Part shown: positions 11,046 to 22,726 of the stretch, one piece after another
How positions within the stretch are numbered: position 1 is the first letter of the stretch
Layout: each line of letters starts with the position of its first letter
NCBI RefSeq assembly: GCF_019175285.1
Contig: NC_056527.1
Location: forward strand, 113,160,742-113,224,741
Direction: 5' to 3'
Source: Sceloporus undulatus
Lineage: Eukaryota; Chordata; Lepidosauria; Squamata; Phrynosomatidae
Length of the DNA: 64,000 nucleotides
The notes under the pieces: generated by a model
The model's input: the letters and a program-made list of their open reading frames with translations, nothing else
Database searches by the model: none
What the model was told of the DNA's origin: nothing
Program-made: the position numbers and the translations under genes

Positions 11046-11542
11046 ACATAATTTTATTCACATTCATACTCTGTATTGTCAAGGTATGCTAGTTGTGACT
11101 AAGTTGAAGTTGTGACTGGATGAGAGTGTAGTAAACTGGCAGGTGTAGTCCATGATGCACTAGCAATCAGTCATGTAATTAGCTAATTAGGCCAGGTGAT
11201 TGTTTTAGCCAATTAGCAAAGTATAACTGCCTTGTAAGTTTGCTGGGTTGTTGGGAGCATTCTCTGTACATGCTCACCATGCTGCTGGAAGCATACTGGC
11301 TGTATTGCTCTCCATGCTGCTGCAGTGGTAAGGTAACATTGACATGCTGCTGAATTAGGAGTTTTTACTTGCATCAATTTTGCTGTTATGTACTGTGCCA
11401 TTTGTACTGTTTTGTTTTTGCTCCTTTTAAAGACTTCTGCTGTGTAAAGCTATTTTTGTTAAACACCTCCAAAACTCTGCTGTTGTTATTTTTTGCCTCA
11501 ATATACACACCCTAACATGTATTTCCATGGCCCTAAACCAAA

Positions 11543-11777
11543 CTACAACTCTGGGGACCAGGGTTCGATTCCCTGCTCAGCCATAAGACCAACTGTCTGA
11601 CTTTGGGCAAGTCACATGCTCTCAGCCTCAGGGGAAGGGGAAGGCAATGTCAAACTCCCTCTGAACATATTTTGCCAAGAAAACCCCATGATAGGTTTGC
11701 TTTAGGGTTGCCATAAGTTGAAAACAACTTGAAAGCACACAACAACAACAACAACAACAACAACAAACAATAACAAC
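11543..11777 (+). repeat. CORE-SINE with long CAA tail
   Basis: GGGGACCAGGGTTCGATTCC, the core CTTTGGGCAAGTCACATGC, CATAAGTTGAAAACAACTTG and a tail of repeated ACA. Confidence 0.85.
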
Positions 11778-12600
11778 AAGTTCTTAGTTAAACCTCAGTT
11801 TTCCTCTTCTGTAAAATGGGGACAGCGATGCCATGGATATCTTAAAGAAATATTGTTGAATCATGCTAGAATAAACTTATTATGTAAATGAAGAGAAAAT
11901 AATCCAACAAAGAGGGAGGCATTGGGATTGCGTGTTTTGGAACCTGATGGGAATAAAAGATCTAAAAGCCTGGCAGCCTTTCCCTATGTTTACAGTTTCT
12001 CTGTTCATGTTCCATAAAACATGTCAAGCGGGGGGGGGGGGGGACTCATACCTATCCCTCCCATGGTAGGTCTGTTTCCAATCTAGAAAGAGCAGAATAA
12101 TTTGAAACTTACAGAGTTTAATGAAATAAAGCCTTTGGCCAGGCAGTGCTCCTCCAGTCCTTTCTAAAGCACATTAAATGGGAAGTTGAAAACAAAAGAG
12201 CAAATGCAAGAATCCTCTTCTGCCACCTGATACCCAAACCCACTTTCTTGGATCTGTGGTGCAATGAACATGGCCTGATGGACCCTTGTGGATTGCCTGG
12301 GTGGTATCCTAGCACTCCACACTCTGAATTTTGTCAGTAGGAATCACTGTGCAACTGGAAGTGTATTCCTTGAGTGACATCCTGCCCTAACCTACCATCC
12401 ATCTGCCAACCCTTTATTGATGATTTTCCTCATCAATAATATTTATTATGCCATAGCAAAACTGTTACTTTTTAAGGCACGGCAGAATTTGTGGGTTATT
12501 TAAAAACAGACAAAAGATGTATACTTATTAGACTGGGGCTGACTTATTTTCTCTTGCACTTTTTGGGTAAAAAAAGTGCAGGATTAAAATAGGAAGGTGT
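11778..12600. other. Intergenic DNA, no gene seen
   Basis: A G run lies at about 12030-12043. No coding exon, SINE or transposon end was recognised. Confidence 0.5.
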
Positions 12601-12629
12601 TCCTCTCAAAGCCAATCTTTCTAATGCAT

Positions 12630-12896
12630 CAGTCCACCTGGCAGCTTCCTTTCTCTTCCTCTCCTCCATCTGCCCTTCCTTCAGATTAGTTTGATCCTTT
12701 TTAAACTTCCTTCCTGCCTTCCTTTCAAGTCTGTTCCTTCCTTCTTTTTTATTCACCTTGCTTCCTTCCTGCCTCTCTTTCATGGCTGCCTACCCTTCCT
12801 TAGATCAGTTTATTCCTTTCTCATTTAACTACTTTTGAAGTTTGTTCCTACCTTCTTTCTTTCCTCATTCACCTTCCTTCTGTCTTGCTCCCCCTC

Positions 12897-12927
<31 letters not shown>

Positions 12928-14700
12928 CTTTTATCTGTTTCATCCTTTACCATTTAACTTTCTTCCAGCTTACGAACCAGCTAGCCAGCGTGGCTTGCTT
13001 ACTTGCTTGTTCAGATCAGTTTTTTTCCTTTCTTATTCAACTTATTACCTTCTTTCTGCCTTCCTTTCAAGTCTGTTCCTTCCCTCTTTATTTACTCATT
13101 CACCTTTATTCTTTCCTGCCACCCTTTCCCCTTTTTCTATATTTCTGTTCCATCCTTCTTCATTTAACTTCCTTCCTTCCTCCATTCACATTGATTCTTT
13201 ACTCTTTACCTCCTTCCATCCTTTTCTTTGAGCCTTCCTCATTTAACTTTCTTTCAGTTTACCAGCCAGTTAGCCAGCCTACTTGTCTTCTTCATTTTCT
13301 CATTCACCTTCATTCTTTCTTCTCTCCCTCCTTTTTTCTTTGATCTGTTCCATCCTTTCTCATGTAACTTTCTTCCAGCTTACCTTCATTCTTCCCTCTC
13401 TCCCTCGCTCCCTCCCTTTCTTTCATCTGCCCTATCCTCCTTCATTTAACTTTCTTCCAGTTTACCAGCCAGCTAGCCAGCCTTCCTTCCTTTCCTTTTT
13501 TTCTCATTCACCTTCCCTCTTTCTTCCTTTTTTTGATCTACTCTGTCCGTCTTCATTTAATTTTCTTCCAGTTTCCCAGCCAGAGCCTTCCTGCCTTCCT
13601 TCCTTTCTTTGATCTGCTCTATCCTTCTTCATTTAACTTTCTTGCAGTTTACCAGCCAGCTCTCCAACCTTCCTTCATTTACTTTATTCTTTTCTCATTC
13701 ACATTCCTTCTTTCTTGCCTCTCTTCCTTTCTTTGATCTGCTCTGTCTTTCTTCATTAAACTTTCTTCTGGTCTTCCTTCCTTCCTTCCTTCCTTCCTTC
13801 CTTCCTTCCCATTCATTCTTTCCTGCCTCCCTTTCTCCCTTTCTCCCTTTGATCTGCTTTCTTCATTCAAATTTCTTCCAGTTTAGCAGCCTCCCTCTCT
13901 CCCTCCCTCCCTCTGTTCCTTCTCATTCATTCTTTCTTTCCTTCCTTCCTCCCTTTCTTTCTTTGATATGCTTTCTTTATTTAATTTTCTTCGAGTTTAG
14001 CAGCCTGCCTGCCTGCCTTCCTTTCTTCCTGCCTGCCTCTGTTCCATCCCTCTTCATTTAACTTCCTTCTTTCCTTCCTTCCCTCTCTATCTCTTCCTTC
14101 CCTTTCCATCCTTGTACCCATCACCTCCTTCCTCCATCCCTCTCTTCTCCCATCCCCCTTGGAAAGCCAACCTCTTTGACTCTCCCCCCAACCCACTTTT
14201 CTTCTTCTTCTTTCCCCCCTCCACCCCACACCATCCCTGCCTCTTTTTTACCTCTTCCCTGTGGCCTTTTGACCTCCCCCCCAGAGCTACAAAAGTAAAA
14301 TCCTCAGAGAAGCTCGCAAGGGGAATGTTAATGAATCTCCTGCACAAAGGCATAAAGACTTTTACTTCAGTGGTTTTGGGGGGGAAATGGGCCCCTCTGA
14401 GACGATATTTCTGTGTGTGGCAGAGAGGAGAGGATTTCCAGAGGGGGGTGGAGATGGTGGGATGGATGCACAGTGTCTCCCAAAAGGGCCCAGAAAATTA
14501 GGAAGAGGGGAGAAGAACCATTTTTTTCTCTCTCCCTTTCTTTTCTTCCATTCTCTGTTTTCCTCCATCCTCCTTTCTTTGATCCCTTGCTCAGTTCAGT
14601 CACCTGCACCCACAGGGTCAGAACTAAATTTGGGAGGAGAGAGAGGGACTGGGCCTGGCCTTTGGAAAGACAGAAGAAAAGAGAAGGAAGCAAATACCCC
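12630..14700. repeat. Pyrimidine-rich tract with about eleven diverged minisatellite units
   Basis: The plus strand is overwhelmingly T and C. Units of roughly 75-210 bp repeat the string CATTTAACTTTCTTCCAG, usually followed by TTTACCAGCC and a run of CCTT or CTTT. Copies are near 12950, 13157, 13238, 13362, 13442, 13552, 13629, 13751, 13862, 13978 and 14054. The long open frames on both strands come from the low complexity and are not judged to be genes. The right end is degenerate. Confidence 0.8.
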
Positions 14701-15390
14701 CTCCTTCTACAAAAACCAGCCAGCTTCTTTAATCGTCTCCTTTACGCCTCTGAGCCGGAGATGGTCAACATTTCAGGAGGGCCATATATAAAATCTTCAC
14801 CCAAAATCTTGCACAAGTGTGTCTGTCTGGGGGGCATCAACATCGATTCATGCGTTTCCAAAATTATATGCATACAATCGTTGAAGCAAGTTTATGCAGC
14901 AATACGACTCTTGTCCCATTCAGCAAGGCAGTGTGCATTAAGATTATAGCCTTAACGCAATTCATCTCAGCAGGGGAGAAAGGCAGGGCATCAATTCAAT
15001 ACAATAAAACAAATAATAATTGATAACTGACGGATTAGTGCAGCAATCCATATTTTAATAGCCAGTTTTCTTTTGCAGCTTGAAAAAGTGAAATTGCTAC
15101 AGCCAGTGACAACTACACTGTATGGATTTCATCTTTTCAAGCTGGGGAAGAAAAACTGTCTATGAATACATCGGTTCATTCATTAATTGGTTGATATAGT
15201 TTTTTGGATTTTGAATTGCGAAACCGTGGAGATCTAGTTCTCACTAAACCATGGAATACCCTGGGTTAGTTGCTCCCTTTTCCCCTCTCTCAACCAGACC
15301 TACATCACAAGGTTGTTGTGAGTACAAAGTAGGACCAACAATGATCCCAAGCGCCTTTCCCCATATAGTATTGTTAAGCCACGTATCTCC
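14701..15390. other. Intergenic DNA, no gene seen
   Basis: Unique-looking AT-rich sequence. Nothing coding or repetitive was recognised. Confidence 0.45.
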
Positions 15391-15399
15391 CATCCTATA

Positions 15400-15870
15400 T
15401 CTGTGCATTTGATTTTTGTGGACTAAACGTAGACTTTTGCATTTGTCTCAACTGAATTTCAATTTATTAATTAATACCCAATTTTCTATTTTACCTAGAC
15501 CCTTTTGAATTATGTTCCTATCTTCCAATGTATTAGCCCCCCCTCCCAGTTGTGTGCCATCTGCAAACTTGAAAAGGATTCCCTACACCTCATTATCTAA
15601 ATAAATGATTCAAATGTTGAAGTGTAATGTCCCTACAACAGAACCTTCAAGCAGTCTATTTGAGACCCAGATTGAAGTGCAGACATTGATGACAACCTTT
15701 TCAGCAGTTTTCCAATTGTGGATCTATGTGACAGTGTTCCCATTTATTCCACATTTAATCAGTCTGGCAACCCAAATATCATGGAAGACCATATCAAATG
15801 CTTTGCTGAAATCCAGATAAATGACATTGATAGTATTGCCAACACCTACTAAACTAGTGATTGAAAAAAG
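15400..15870 (-). repeat. CR1-type LINE fragment
   Basis: The minus strand encodes VIYLDFSKAFDMV, the conserved reverse-transcriptase motif (LDFSKAFDTV) of CR1-like LINEs. The rest is diverged with broken frames. Confidence 0.65.
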
Positions 15871-15892
15871 AGACAAGATTAGTTGGCAGGAC

Positions 15893-15978
15893 ACTTGGAG
15901 GACCAAAGTATGGCAATGACTGGTCTAGATGGTCCTTGTGGCCCTTTCCAACTCCAAGATTCTATGACTGTATAATAT
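15893..15978 (+). repeat. CR1 3' terminus
   Basis: CTGGTCTAGATGGTCCTTGT, then CCCTTTCCAACTCCAAGATT and CTATGACTGTAT. This matches the standard CR1 3' end with its ATTCTATGA-type tail. Confidence 0.75.
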
Positions 15979-16210
15979 GAGAGCCAGCGTGGCATAGTGG
16001 TTTGAGCGTTGAACTACAGCTCTTGAGACCAGGGTCCGATTGCCACCTCCGCCATGGAAACCTACTGGGTGACCTTGGGCAAGCCACATACTCTCAGCCT
16101 CGGGGGAAGGTCATGACAAACCCCCTCTGAACAAATCTTGCCAAGAAAACCCCGTGTTTGCCTTAGAGTCACCATATGTCGGAAACGACTTGAAGGCATA
16201 CAACAACAAA
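15979..16210 (+). repeat. Full-length CORE-SINE
   Basis: One of the two best copies. It starts GAGAGCCAGCGTGGCATAGTG, continues through the tRNA-like head, CORE segment and CGGAAACGACTTGAAGGCA, and ends in an ACAACAACAAA tail. A detached 3' end follows at about 16280-16303. Confidence 0.9.
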
Positions 16211-16369
16211 GTAGTATTTAGGTTCATGCCTCTTTTCCTTTTGACACTACATACTGCATAACCCTGAAGAAAGTGCAACTCGAAGGCACACAACAACAAC
16301 AAATAATAATTTGAGTGTTGCTTCTTGTAAAAACAACTCTGAGCCACACTGGCCAGAGAATTTGGAGAG

Positions 16370-16780
16370 TTGCTATCCCCCCAAAAGGGGGAAACTTTCC
16401 AGGCGTTGGGCCTGGCTCAACAGGGAAGGTTCTGCGCCTGCCTCTTGTCTTTTTTCTCATTCCCTCATTGTCCCCTCTCTTGCTCTGGAGCTGCTCCATC
16501 TCTTCAGTGACCCCGGGTTTCCTGGGGTCCATACAAATTGGCCATATCCATCTTCGCCGCATGCGAGGGCACTTGGCAAGAGATGTCAACCGAAGCCACC
16601 CTTGACTTCCCCCACACTCCCCCTCCTGCCCGCCTCGGCCGGAGCCTCTGCCACGAATGTCCCCTATTCGCCACCCACCCTGAAGCTCCTTCCTCCTCTT
16701 CCCCTGGCCTGCTCTCTCCCAAAGCCATTGTCTCCTTCACAAGCTCCTTTTCTTTCCATGTTGCCCAGGAGTCTGACATG
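16370..16780. other. GC-rich unique stretch, no gene recognised
   Basis: More GC-rich than the surroundings, with several CpGs and open frames on both strands, but none resembles a protein I know. It could be a regulatory element between SALL2 and the TRAV segment, or an unrecognised exon. Confidence 0.3.
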
Positions 16781-17282
16781 TAGGAGCTGAAAGGGAAACA
16801 GGGGATGGCGACACGGGAGGTGAATGAGTGTGGCTGATGAAAGGCTTGATTCTCTGGGGAGGCAATGGGGTGTTGGTGGTGGTGGAAAGGGATGGGAAAG
16901 GAAAGGAGGCATGACCACAGCTGGAACATCTGCAAAGAGGTCAGTGGAGGGTAGGCGACTCTGTAGGACAAGGTGGAGGCAGCGGTTTTTGACCTTAGAA
17001 GTGTGTGTGTGTGTGTGTGTGCAAGTGTGTATGAGAAAATGTAATCCGTGTTCTGCAAGTCATAAATTGAAAGCCTTCCAAGTAATCTCATTTCTTCTTA
17101 TTTGAGTGGCCAGTAGCATTGCATTTTATGACTGCTGTTTAGTTATGTTGTAATCTGTTCTGAATACAGAAGATGAGTAGGATATTGTTGTTGTCGTTAT
17201 TGTCGTCATCATCATCATCATCATCATCATATCTTGATTTCACAATTTACTATTCTTTACTACAGTTTTGGACCATCAAGGA

Positions 17283-17373
17283 TTCGGATTCTGTCCAAGA
17301 AACTAGCATTGAGCCAAAGCAGTAAAAGCAGTGTCAAACTGCATGAATTCAGCAGTGTAGATGCAGCTCTAGA
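17283..17373. mobile_element. Fragment of the palindromic MITE family, copy 3
   Basis: Right end only: CATTGAGCCAAAGCAGTAAA, GTGTCAAACTGCATGAATTC, GTGTAGATGCAGC. The central motif is lost. Confidence 0.6.
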
Positions 17374-17819
17374 AAATGCAAGCCAATTATAAATTGTTAT
17401 ATTCAAAGATACCCACTAGAGGGAAACCAAGTACTTCAAAAGACCAAGGCCTCTCTCATCACACCTATTTAGAGCACTTTCATACCTATGCTGTCACATT
17501 TCTGTTTTGCTCCTTCCTTCCTTCCCTCCCTCCCCCCCCTTTTTAAAAAACTCTCTTTATCTGTTCTATGCTTTGGAATCTTGGGATATGTAGTTTGGGG
17601 CTGTATTCAGAATTCATTACCAGGGAACTCAAGCAGGAAATCCCAGGATTTCACAGGATGCAGCCATGCTTGTTAAAGAGGTATCAAAGTGCTATGACAG
17701 TGTAGTGTGAAAGAGAGCTATCTGCAGGTTTTCATCACCTCCAGAAGAAGAAAGGGTTGGGAGAACTTATTTGCACCTATATGATCTCTTGAAGCACAAA
17801 TAAAACGGAAGCTGAGGTT

Positions 17820-18003
17820 GGTGGTGTATCTACACTGCCATGACTCCATCCTATGGAATTTGGAATTTGTAGTTTTATATGATAAGTAGCCTTAGAGCTC
17901 TGGTCCCACAACAAACTACAAATCCCAGAATTCCATAGCACTGAGCCATGGCAGTTAAAGTGGTGTCAAGCTGGATTATGTCTGCACTGCGGATGTGGTC
18001 CAG
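17820..18003. mobile_element. Palindromic MITE family, copy 4
   Basis: The facing motifs AATTTGTAGTTTT and ACTACAAATCCCAGAATTCC are flanked by inverted GCCATGGCAGTTAAAGTGGT-type sequence. Confidence 0.75.
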
Positions 18004-18133
18004 GAGTGGCAACTCTCACCCTTCAAATATTTTAGAAGTCCCCTTGCTCTATAATATTAAACTCTATAGGTTTTGTTAACAATGTTAGCAGGTATGTGAG
18101 TATGGACTGGTGCAAGCAAAATGGTCATAGAAC

Positions 18134-18291
18134 CAGGGACGTAGCCAGGATTTTGGGAAGGGGGGGGTCCAGACTAAGTGCCACCATTATAATGGGGCTT
18201 GGGTGCAGCGGCATGGCAGCACACACCATTCATTTTATCTAACGGAAGGGGGGGTCCGGACCCCAAGAACCCCCCCTTGGCTACGTCCCTG
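18134..18291. mobile_element. 158-bp MITE with direct-repeat flanks
   Basis: Terminal inverted repeats CAGGGACGTAGCCA and TGGCTACGTCCCTG, with G/C runs next to each. Identical ATAGAAC flanks (18127-18133 and 18292-18298) mark the target-site duplication. hAT-like ends; young or well preserved. Confidence 0.9.
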
Positions 18292-18837
18292 ATAGAACAA
18301 AGGCCAAAATTGACCATATTTGTTAAACGTATACAGAAAAGAGCAGAAAAAATTGAGATAGTTTAGCTGAGTTTAGATGGTTGCTTTTCAGAAGTGCTAT
18401 CATTCAGGATGGAGAGAGGTCACTTCAGTATCCACTGAGAGATCTTCAGATGATGTGAAGTAGATAAACAAGGATTTCTGATTCTCATCACTAAATTGCT
18501 TTCCCCATCTGATGAAACGGTGAAAAGCAGGGCTGGATTTTGGTTGAGGAACATGATCTCAGTGTTGCCACTATTAACAAAAAGAGACTGGGTCTTTAAA
18601 TCATAGTGTATGATCTCCCATTTTCCCACCTCACAATTTTATAACAGATTCCGGTTGAATCTTGGTGTTCAAGCAACAAATGAAGCAGATCCTACAGGCA
18701 TGAATTTTTTCTGCTACTGTGATTGCATCCTGGATTATAGATGCTGCAGTCAATATGGGATGGACTGGGTGATTCCCAAAGTCCCTTCAAGCTCCAGTGG
18801 TTGGAGAATTTACTTTTAAAGAAACAATTTTTATATA

Positions 18838-19337
18838 CTGTATGTTCTGGCGTATAAGACTACTTTTTAACCCAGGAAAATCTTCTCAAAAGTCGGGGGT
18901 CATCTTATACGCCAGGTGTCATATTATAGGGCAGGTGCTGAAACTTCTGAGCTGGACTGGAGAATCTGCGGTCGCCGCATATAGTGGGGGGAACGCAAAA
19001 ACAGCCGCGGCTGCATCCCCGCCATATGTGGCAATCGTATGAAAGCAGCTACCACTCTGATAGTGTTGGAGACAGGGAACACTGGGCAAGCAGGGAGAAC
19101 TGACCAATCCAAGCAGGCTTTGTATACAACAGGGTTTCCTGCTAAGTAGCTGCATGTCATAAGCATTTGAATTTAAATTACCATATTGAAATCAAATCTG
19201 ATTTTTTAAATTTTTATTTGATGTGCGTTGGAAGAGGGGTAGTTTTATACGGTGAGTACATCCCAAACTCTATATTTTAATTGGAAATGTTGGGGGTCGT
19301 CTTATATGCCCAGTCGTCTTATACGCCGGAAAATACG
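18838..19337. mobile_element. Non-autonomous DNA transposon with GCGTATAAGAC ends
   Basis: It starts TACTGTATGTTCTGGCGTAT and ends ATACGCCGGAAAATACGGTA, inverted repeats of about 26 bp. Extra internal copies of GGGGGTCxTCTTATA lie near both ends. Superfamily not assigned. Confidence 0.8.
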
Positions 19338-19491
19338 GTACTTTTAAAGGCTACTGCTCCCAAAATACTCTAGCTAACATGACCATTGGGAGCTGTAGTC
19401 TCCCAAGAGTAATGTTTCCAGCCTCTGTTCAGCTCTGCAATTCTGGAAAGCCTGGGCAAGCCAATCTTCTTTGGCCTCAGTTTTTCATTTG

Positions 19492-19493
<2 letters not shown>

Positions 19494-19530
<37 letters not shown>

Positions 19531-19531
19531 A
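19494..19531. repeat. CTAT microsatellite
   Basis: About nine CTAT units in a row, followed by interrupted units. Confidence 0.95.
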
Positions 19532-19552
19532 TCTATCTACCTATCTAGTTAT

Positions 19553-19769
19553 CATATGCCTTCAAATAGTTTCTGACTTATGACATCTCTTACACAAGCC
19601 TATCATGGGGTTTTCTTGGCAAGTTTCTTCTGAAGGAGTTTGCCATTGTAATTCTCTGAGGCTGAGACAGTGTGACTTGCCCAAGAGTTTATATGGCTGA
19701 ACCAGGATTCAAACCATGGTCTCCAGTCACAGCCCAACGCCCAAACCACTACGCCATGCTGACTCTCAC
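19553..19769 (-). repeat. CORE-SINE, minus orientation
   Basis: Reverse complement of the SINE: GGGGTTTTCTTGGCAAG, GTGACTTGCCCAAGAG and CCAAACCACTACGCCATGCTG, the last being the reversed tRNA-like head. Confidence 0.85.
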
Positions 19770-20104
19770 CATATATACAAATTTAATTGATTTAAAATAT
19801 TTAATGATAAAAGCATGTGTGAATTAGAGAAGGCCTCCAAATTTAATTTCCTACCAGGGAAGGTGACAGAAGAAAAACATCTTTCCAACAAAATAATCTT
19901 AAAAAGACAGATGTTATTGCTTTGCATGTACAAGAGAAGAAAGGAAGTGGTTTGTAACCTTTTTGTTGAACCGTGACCACAATCTGATGCTTGGCAGACA
20001 CTCCACCTTGTGACTGGTATTTGCCAGTTACAAAGTGGGTCCATGCCAGAGAAGGTGACAGATTTTAGGAGACACTGCTGAAAAACAGACAGATGGTGTG
20101 AACT

Positions 20105-20138
20105 ATGAAGTTTTCTCTTTCTGTCCTCTGCTTTCTAG
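20105..20138 (+). CDS. TRAV-like gene segment 1, leader exon (L-PART1)
   Basis: The ATG at 20105 opens MKFSLSVLCFL, a short hydrophobic signal-peptide start, and ends at G|GTAAGG in phase 1. The V exon acceptor at 21546 takes the same phase, giving VFQSWVTSQVF after the leader. The intron of 1,407 bp is long for a TRAV leader intron and carries a SINE, a MITE and a Tigger-like relic. The link to the V exon is inferred from phase, distance, hydrophobicity and the parallel layout of segment 2. Confidence 0.7.
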
Positions 20139-20217
20139 GTAAGGGAATTTATTTTTAATTCTTTCTCTTTCTCTATCCATCCTTAGCCATGAGGAATGTC
20201 ATGGAGGCAAAACAAAT

Positions 20218-20409
20218 CTTCGACCAGGGTTTGAATCCTGACTTGGCCATGAAACCCACTGGGTGACCTTGGGCAAGTCACATTCACTCAGCCTCAGAGG
20301 ATGGCAAAGGCAAAATCCCCTCTGTATAAATTCTGACAGGAAAACCCTAGGTTTGCCTTAGGGTCACCATAAGTTGGAAATGAGTTGAAGGCATACAACA
20401 ACAACAAAA
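20218..20409 (+). repeat. CORE-SINE in the TRAV leader intron
   Basis: CGACCAGGGTTTGAATCCTG, the GACCTTGGGCAAGTCACATT core and CATAAGTTGGAAATGAGTTG with an ACAACAACAA tail. Confidence 0.85.
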
Positions 20410-20577
20410 ATAAATGGCACTAGTAAGTTAAGAGAAAAAATTAGTCTCTTACCAGTCATGATGATGCATGGGACCTACATGTTCCATGCACTATGTTCAA
20501 CAGTAGTCTAACAGTCCCAATCATTTAAGAGGAATCACGAAAGATTACAGTTGGGATGTCTTGGGATGGCTTCTTTG

Positions 20578-20803
20578 GGTGTATTTACACTGAAAAATAA
20601 AAGCAATTTGACAACACTTTAACTGCCATGACACTGTCTGACAGAATCCTGGGATTTGTGGTTTGGTGAGGCACCAGAGCCTATGACAGACCAGCCTGAA
20701 TACTTCACCAGACTACAAATCTCAGGATGCTATAGAATAGAGTTATGGTAGTTAAAGTGGTGTCAAACTGCTTTAATGCTGCAGTGTAGACACAACCTCA
20801 GTG
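20578..20803. mobile_element. Palindromic MITE family, copy 5
   Basis: The facing motifs GGGATTTGTGGTTTGG and GACTACAAATCTCAGGATGC lie between inverted TTTAACTGCCAT-type arms. Inside the leader intron of TRAV segment 1. Confidence 0.75.
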
Positions 20804-21225
20804 CACTTTCCAGAAACAGCTGATTAGCCACTGTGAAGAACATTTTTTTCCTTATGTTCACTTCTTATTTTCAGAGATCTTCTTATATTCAGATATTTCT
20901 TTTGCCTGTGTGTTTGGTGGGTTCAGAAATTAATGAAAGATCATGTTCAGCCCACATAGCCCACCTCTTTGACTTTGGTCAGTTATTACAAATTGGAAGA
21001 ATGACTGTTTTAGACTAAAACTCCCAGAATCCCTCTGCCAGCATCATGGGAATTGTAGTCCCAAAACAGTAATGCTTCCAACCTCTTCAGTCTGTTTTTC
21101 ATTTTTTGGCACATACTACAGGTCATAAATACCCTTTTTGTTTGGCAATATAGGAATGATTTACTCTTCTATGCCTAATAAATGTTGACTGACTGACTAC
21201 TCAATTTATATTCATTTAGGAAATA

Positions 21226-21432
21226 CAGTGGGCCCATGGTATCTGCTGGGGTTTTGTTCCAGGACACTCTCTCCTCTGTGGATACCAAAATCCATAGATG
21301 CTGAAGTCCTAATATGAAATGCATCTCTTATATAAAATCAAGCTTTGCTGTTAGGATTTTTTTTTGGGGGGGATATTTCCAAATTGTGGATGGTTGAATC
21401 CATGGATGCAGAATCTGTGGATATGAAGAGAG
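21226..21432. mobile_element. Tigger/pogo-like MITE
   Basis: It begins CAGTGGGCCCATGGTATCTG with GGTTTTGTTCCAGGAC and ends with a mirrored GGTTGAATCCATGGATGC. This resembles MER2-type Tigger relics of other vertebrates. It lies just before the V exon of TRAV segment 1. Confidence 0.6.
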
Positions 21433-21545
21433 AAATGTATAAAATGATGTCTAGGCTTCACACTCAGCCTTACCTGATAACAGAATTTTGATCCAAATTA
21501 TGTCTCTTATTCATAAACATCCTTCCTCTTCCCCTTTTCCCACAG

Positions 21546-21840
21546 TTTTTCAGAGTTGGGTCACTTCCCAAGTTTTCCAGCCCTTGCAACTTGCTATTAT
21601 GGAAGGAAAGAAGATCCAGATCTTCTGCCACCAGAATGTCACCAGTCATAACACAATGTCATGGTATAAGCAGCACTTGGAGGACCAGAGGGCTTTGTCC
21701 ACATTAGGATCTGGCTACACAGGCATGACACCAGTCGGAGAGTTTCAAATGGAAGTGGATCCAAAGTCAAGGTCCACCAACCTGATAAAAGCAAAAGCTG
21801 AGCTGAGAGATGCTGCTGTCTACTACTGTGCTGTGAGGGA
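21546..21840 (+). CDS. TRAV-like gene segment 1, V exon (T-cell receptor alpha/delta variable)
   Basis: Encodes an immunoglobulin V-set domain that would form the antigen-binding part of a T-cell receptor chain after RAG-mediated joining to a J segment. A TTTTCCCACAG acceptor precedes it. Landmarks: first cysteine in IQIFCHQNV, a possible N-glycan site NVTSH in the CDR1 region, framework-2 MSWYKQ, and LRDAAVYYCAVRD with the second cysteine. The exon stops at GA in front of a recombination signal at 21841, so the reading frame that continues past it is not coding. CAVRD ends are typical of TRAV segments. It looks functional. Whether it serves alpha or delta cannot be told here. It is a clear paralogue of segment 2 (47834-48134). 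Confidence 0.92.
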
Positions 21841-21879
21841 CACAGCGAGAGGAAGTAGGGAGCAGGCTTCATACAAACC
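21841..21879 (+). other. 23-bp-spacer recombination signal of TRAV segment 1
   Basis: Heptamer CACAGCG (consensus CACAGTG, one change), a spacer of exactly 23 bp (21848-21870) and nonamer ATACAAACC (consensus ACAAAAACC). Position, orientation and spacer length are those of TCR alpha/delta V segments. Confidence 0.93.
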
Positions 21880-22726
21880 TCCTTTCAGCTTTGCTTCCTT
21901 TCTCACATTGTTTGTCTCTTTTTGCCTTGCTCTCAGTGACTTTGCTTTATCACCTCCTGTCTATTGGGTGACCAAAGTGTTGCGTGTGGCACTTTGGGAC
22001 ATCCAGGAATGGAGAACTTTGGGGCTTCCTTATGTGCTGGGCTTCAACTATAAGAAGCCCCAGACACCATGGTCAATATAGTAAAAGACTGTAGGGAACA
22101 TAGTCTAAAACACTGCTTCTCAGACTATTGGATGTGGCATAAGGCTCCCATTGGTTAGAATGAAATTAAAGGGAATGAATATTCCCTATAATAGAACCAT
22201 TTCCCCTCCCACAACAGGATTTCCTCAGCAATGAGGTTTGCATTTAATGCCAGTGTTGACTATTTACTTTCCAGTGATGGAATTCACAATAAAACACACT
22301 GAATGCAAGGAGGAAAAAATCCCATGCTATGATAAGCAGATGTCTTCAACCACTAGGGAGAGTACCTCTGCAATAAATGTGCCCCATATATTATCTAGTC
22401 TGATTCAACTTGCATACAGTGCTGCCAGTTGCCTGCCAAACAGGTGGCTCACTCAATTACATAGTGCCAATCACCTGTTTGCTGGGGTTAAAGGGCAAAT
22501 GGGATATGGGCATGGAAAGGTGGCAGAGTGAGAGGCTGATTCCCCCATTCCCCTTTCCTCTTGACAGCTTGAGTCATAAATATAAGCATCTGACATTTCC
22601 TTTAAATGTCCTTGAAATAATTCAAAGGCTGGCATGGCCCCAATGTTACTGAGATGACTTTCCAACAGTCAACAATTTTTCCAGTATTAAACTTTCCTTT
22701 AGCACCACACTGAATGGAATACAGTT

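Noticed and set aside
12842-14061. Several long overlapping open frames rich in Phe, Leu and Ser
   Set aside because: They follow the pyrimidine tract in more than one frame and show no domain; low-complexity DNA explains them.
16504-17091. 195-residue minus-strand frame in the GC-rich stretch
   Set aside because: It contains a GT microsatellite translated as His-Thr repeats and no recognisable domain.
21880-22081. C-terminal extension of the V exon frame of TRAV segment 1
   Set aside because: It lies beyond the recombination signal and is not expected to be expressed as protein from a joined gene.
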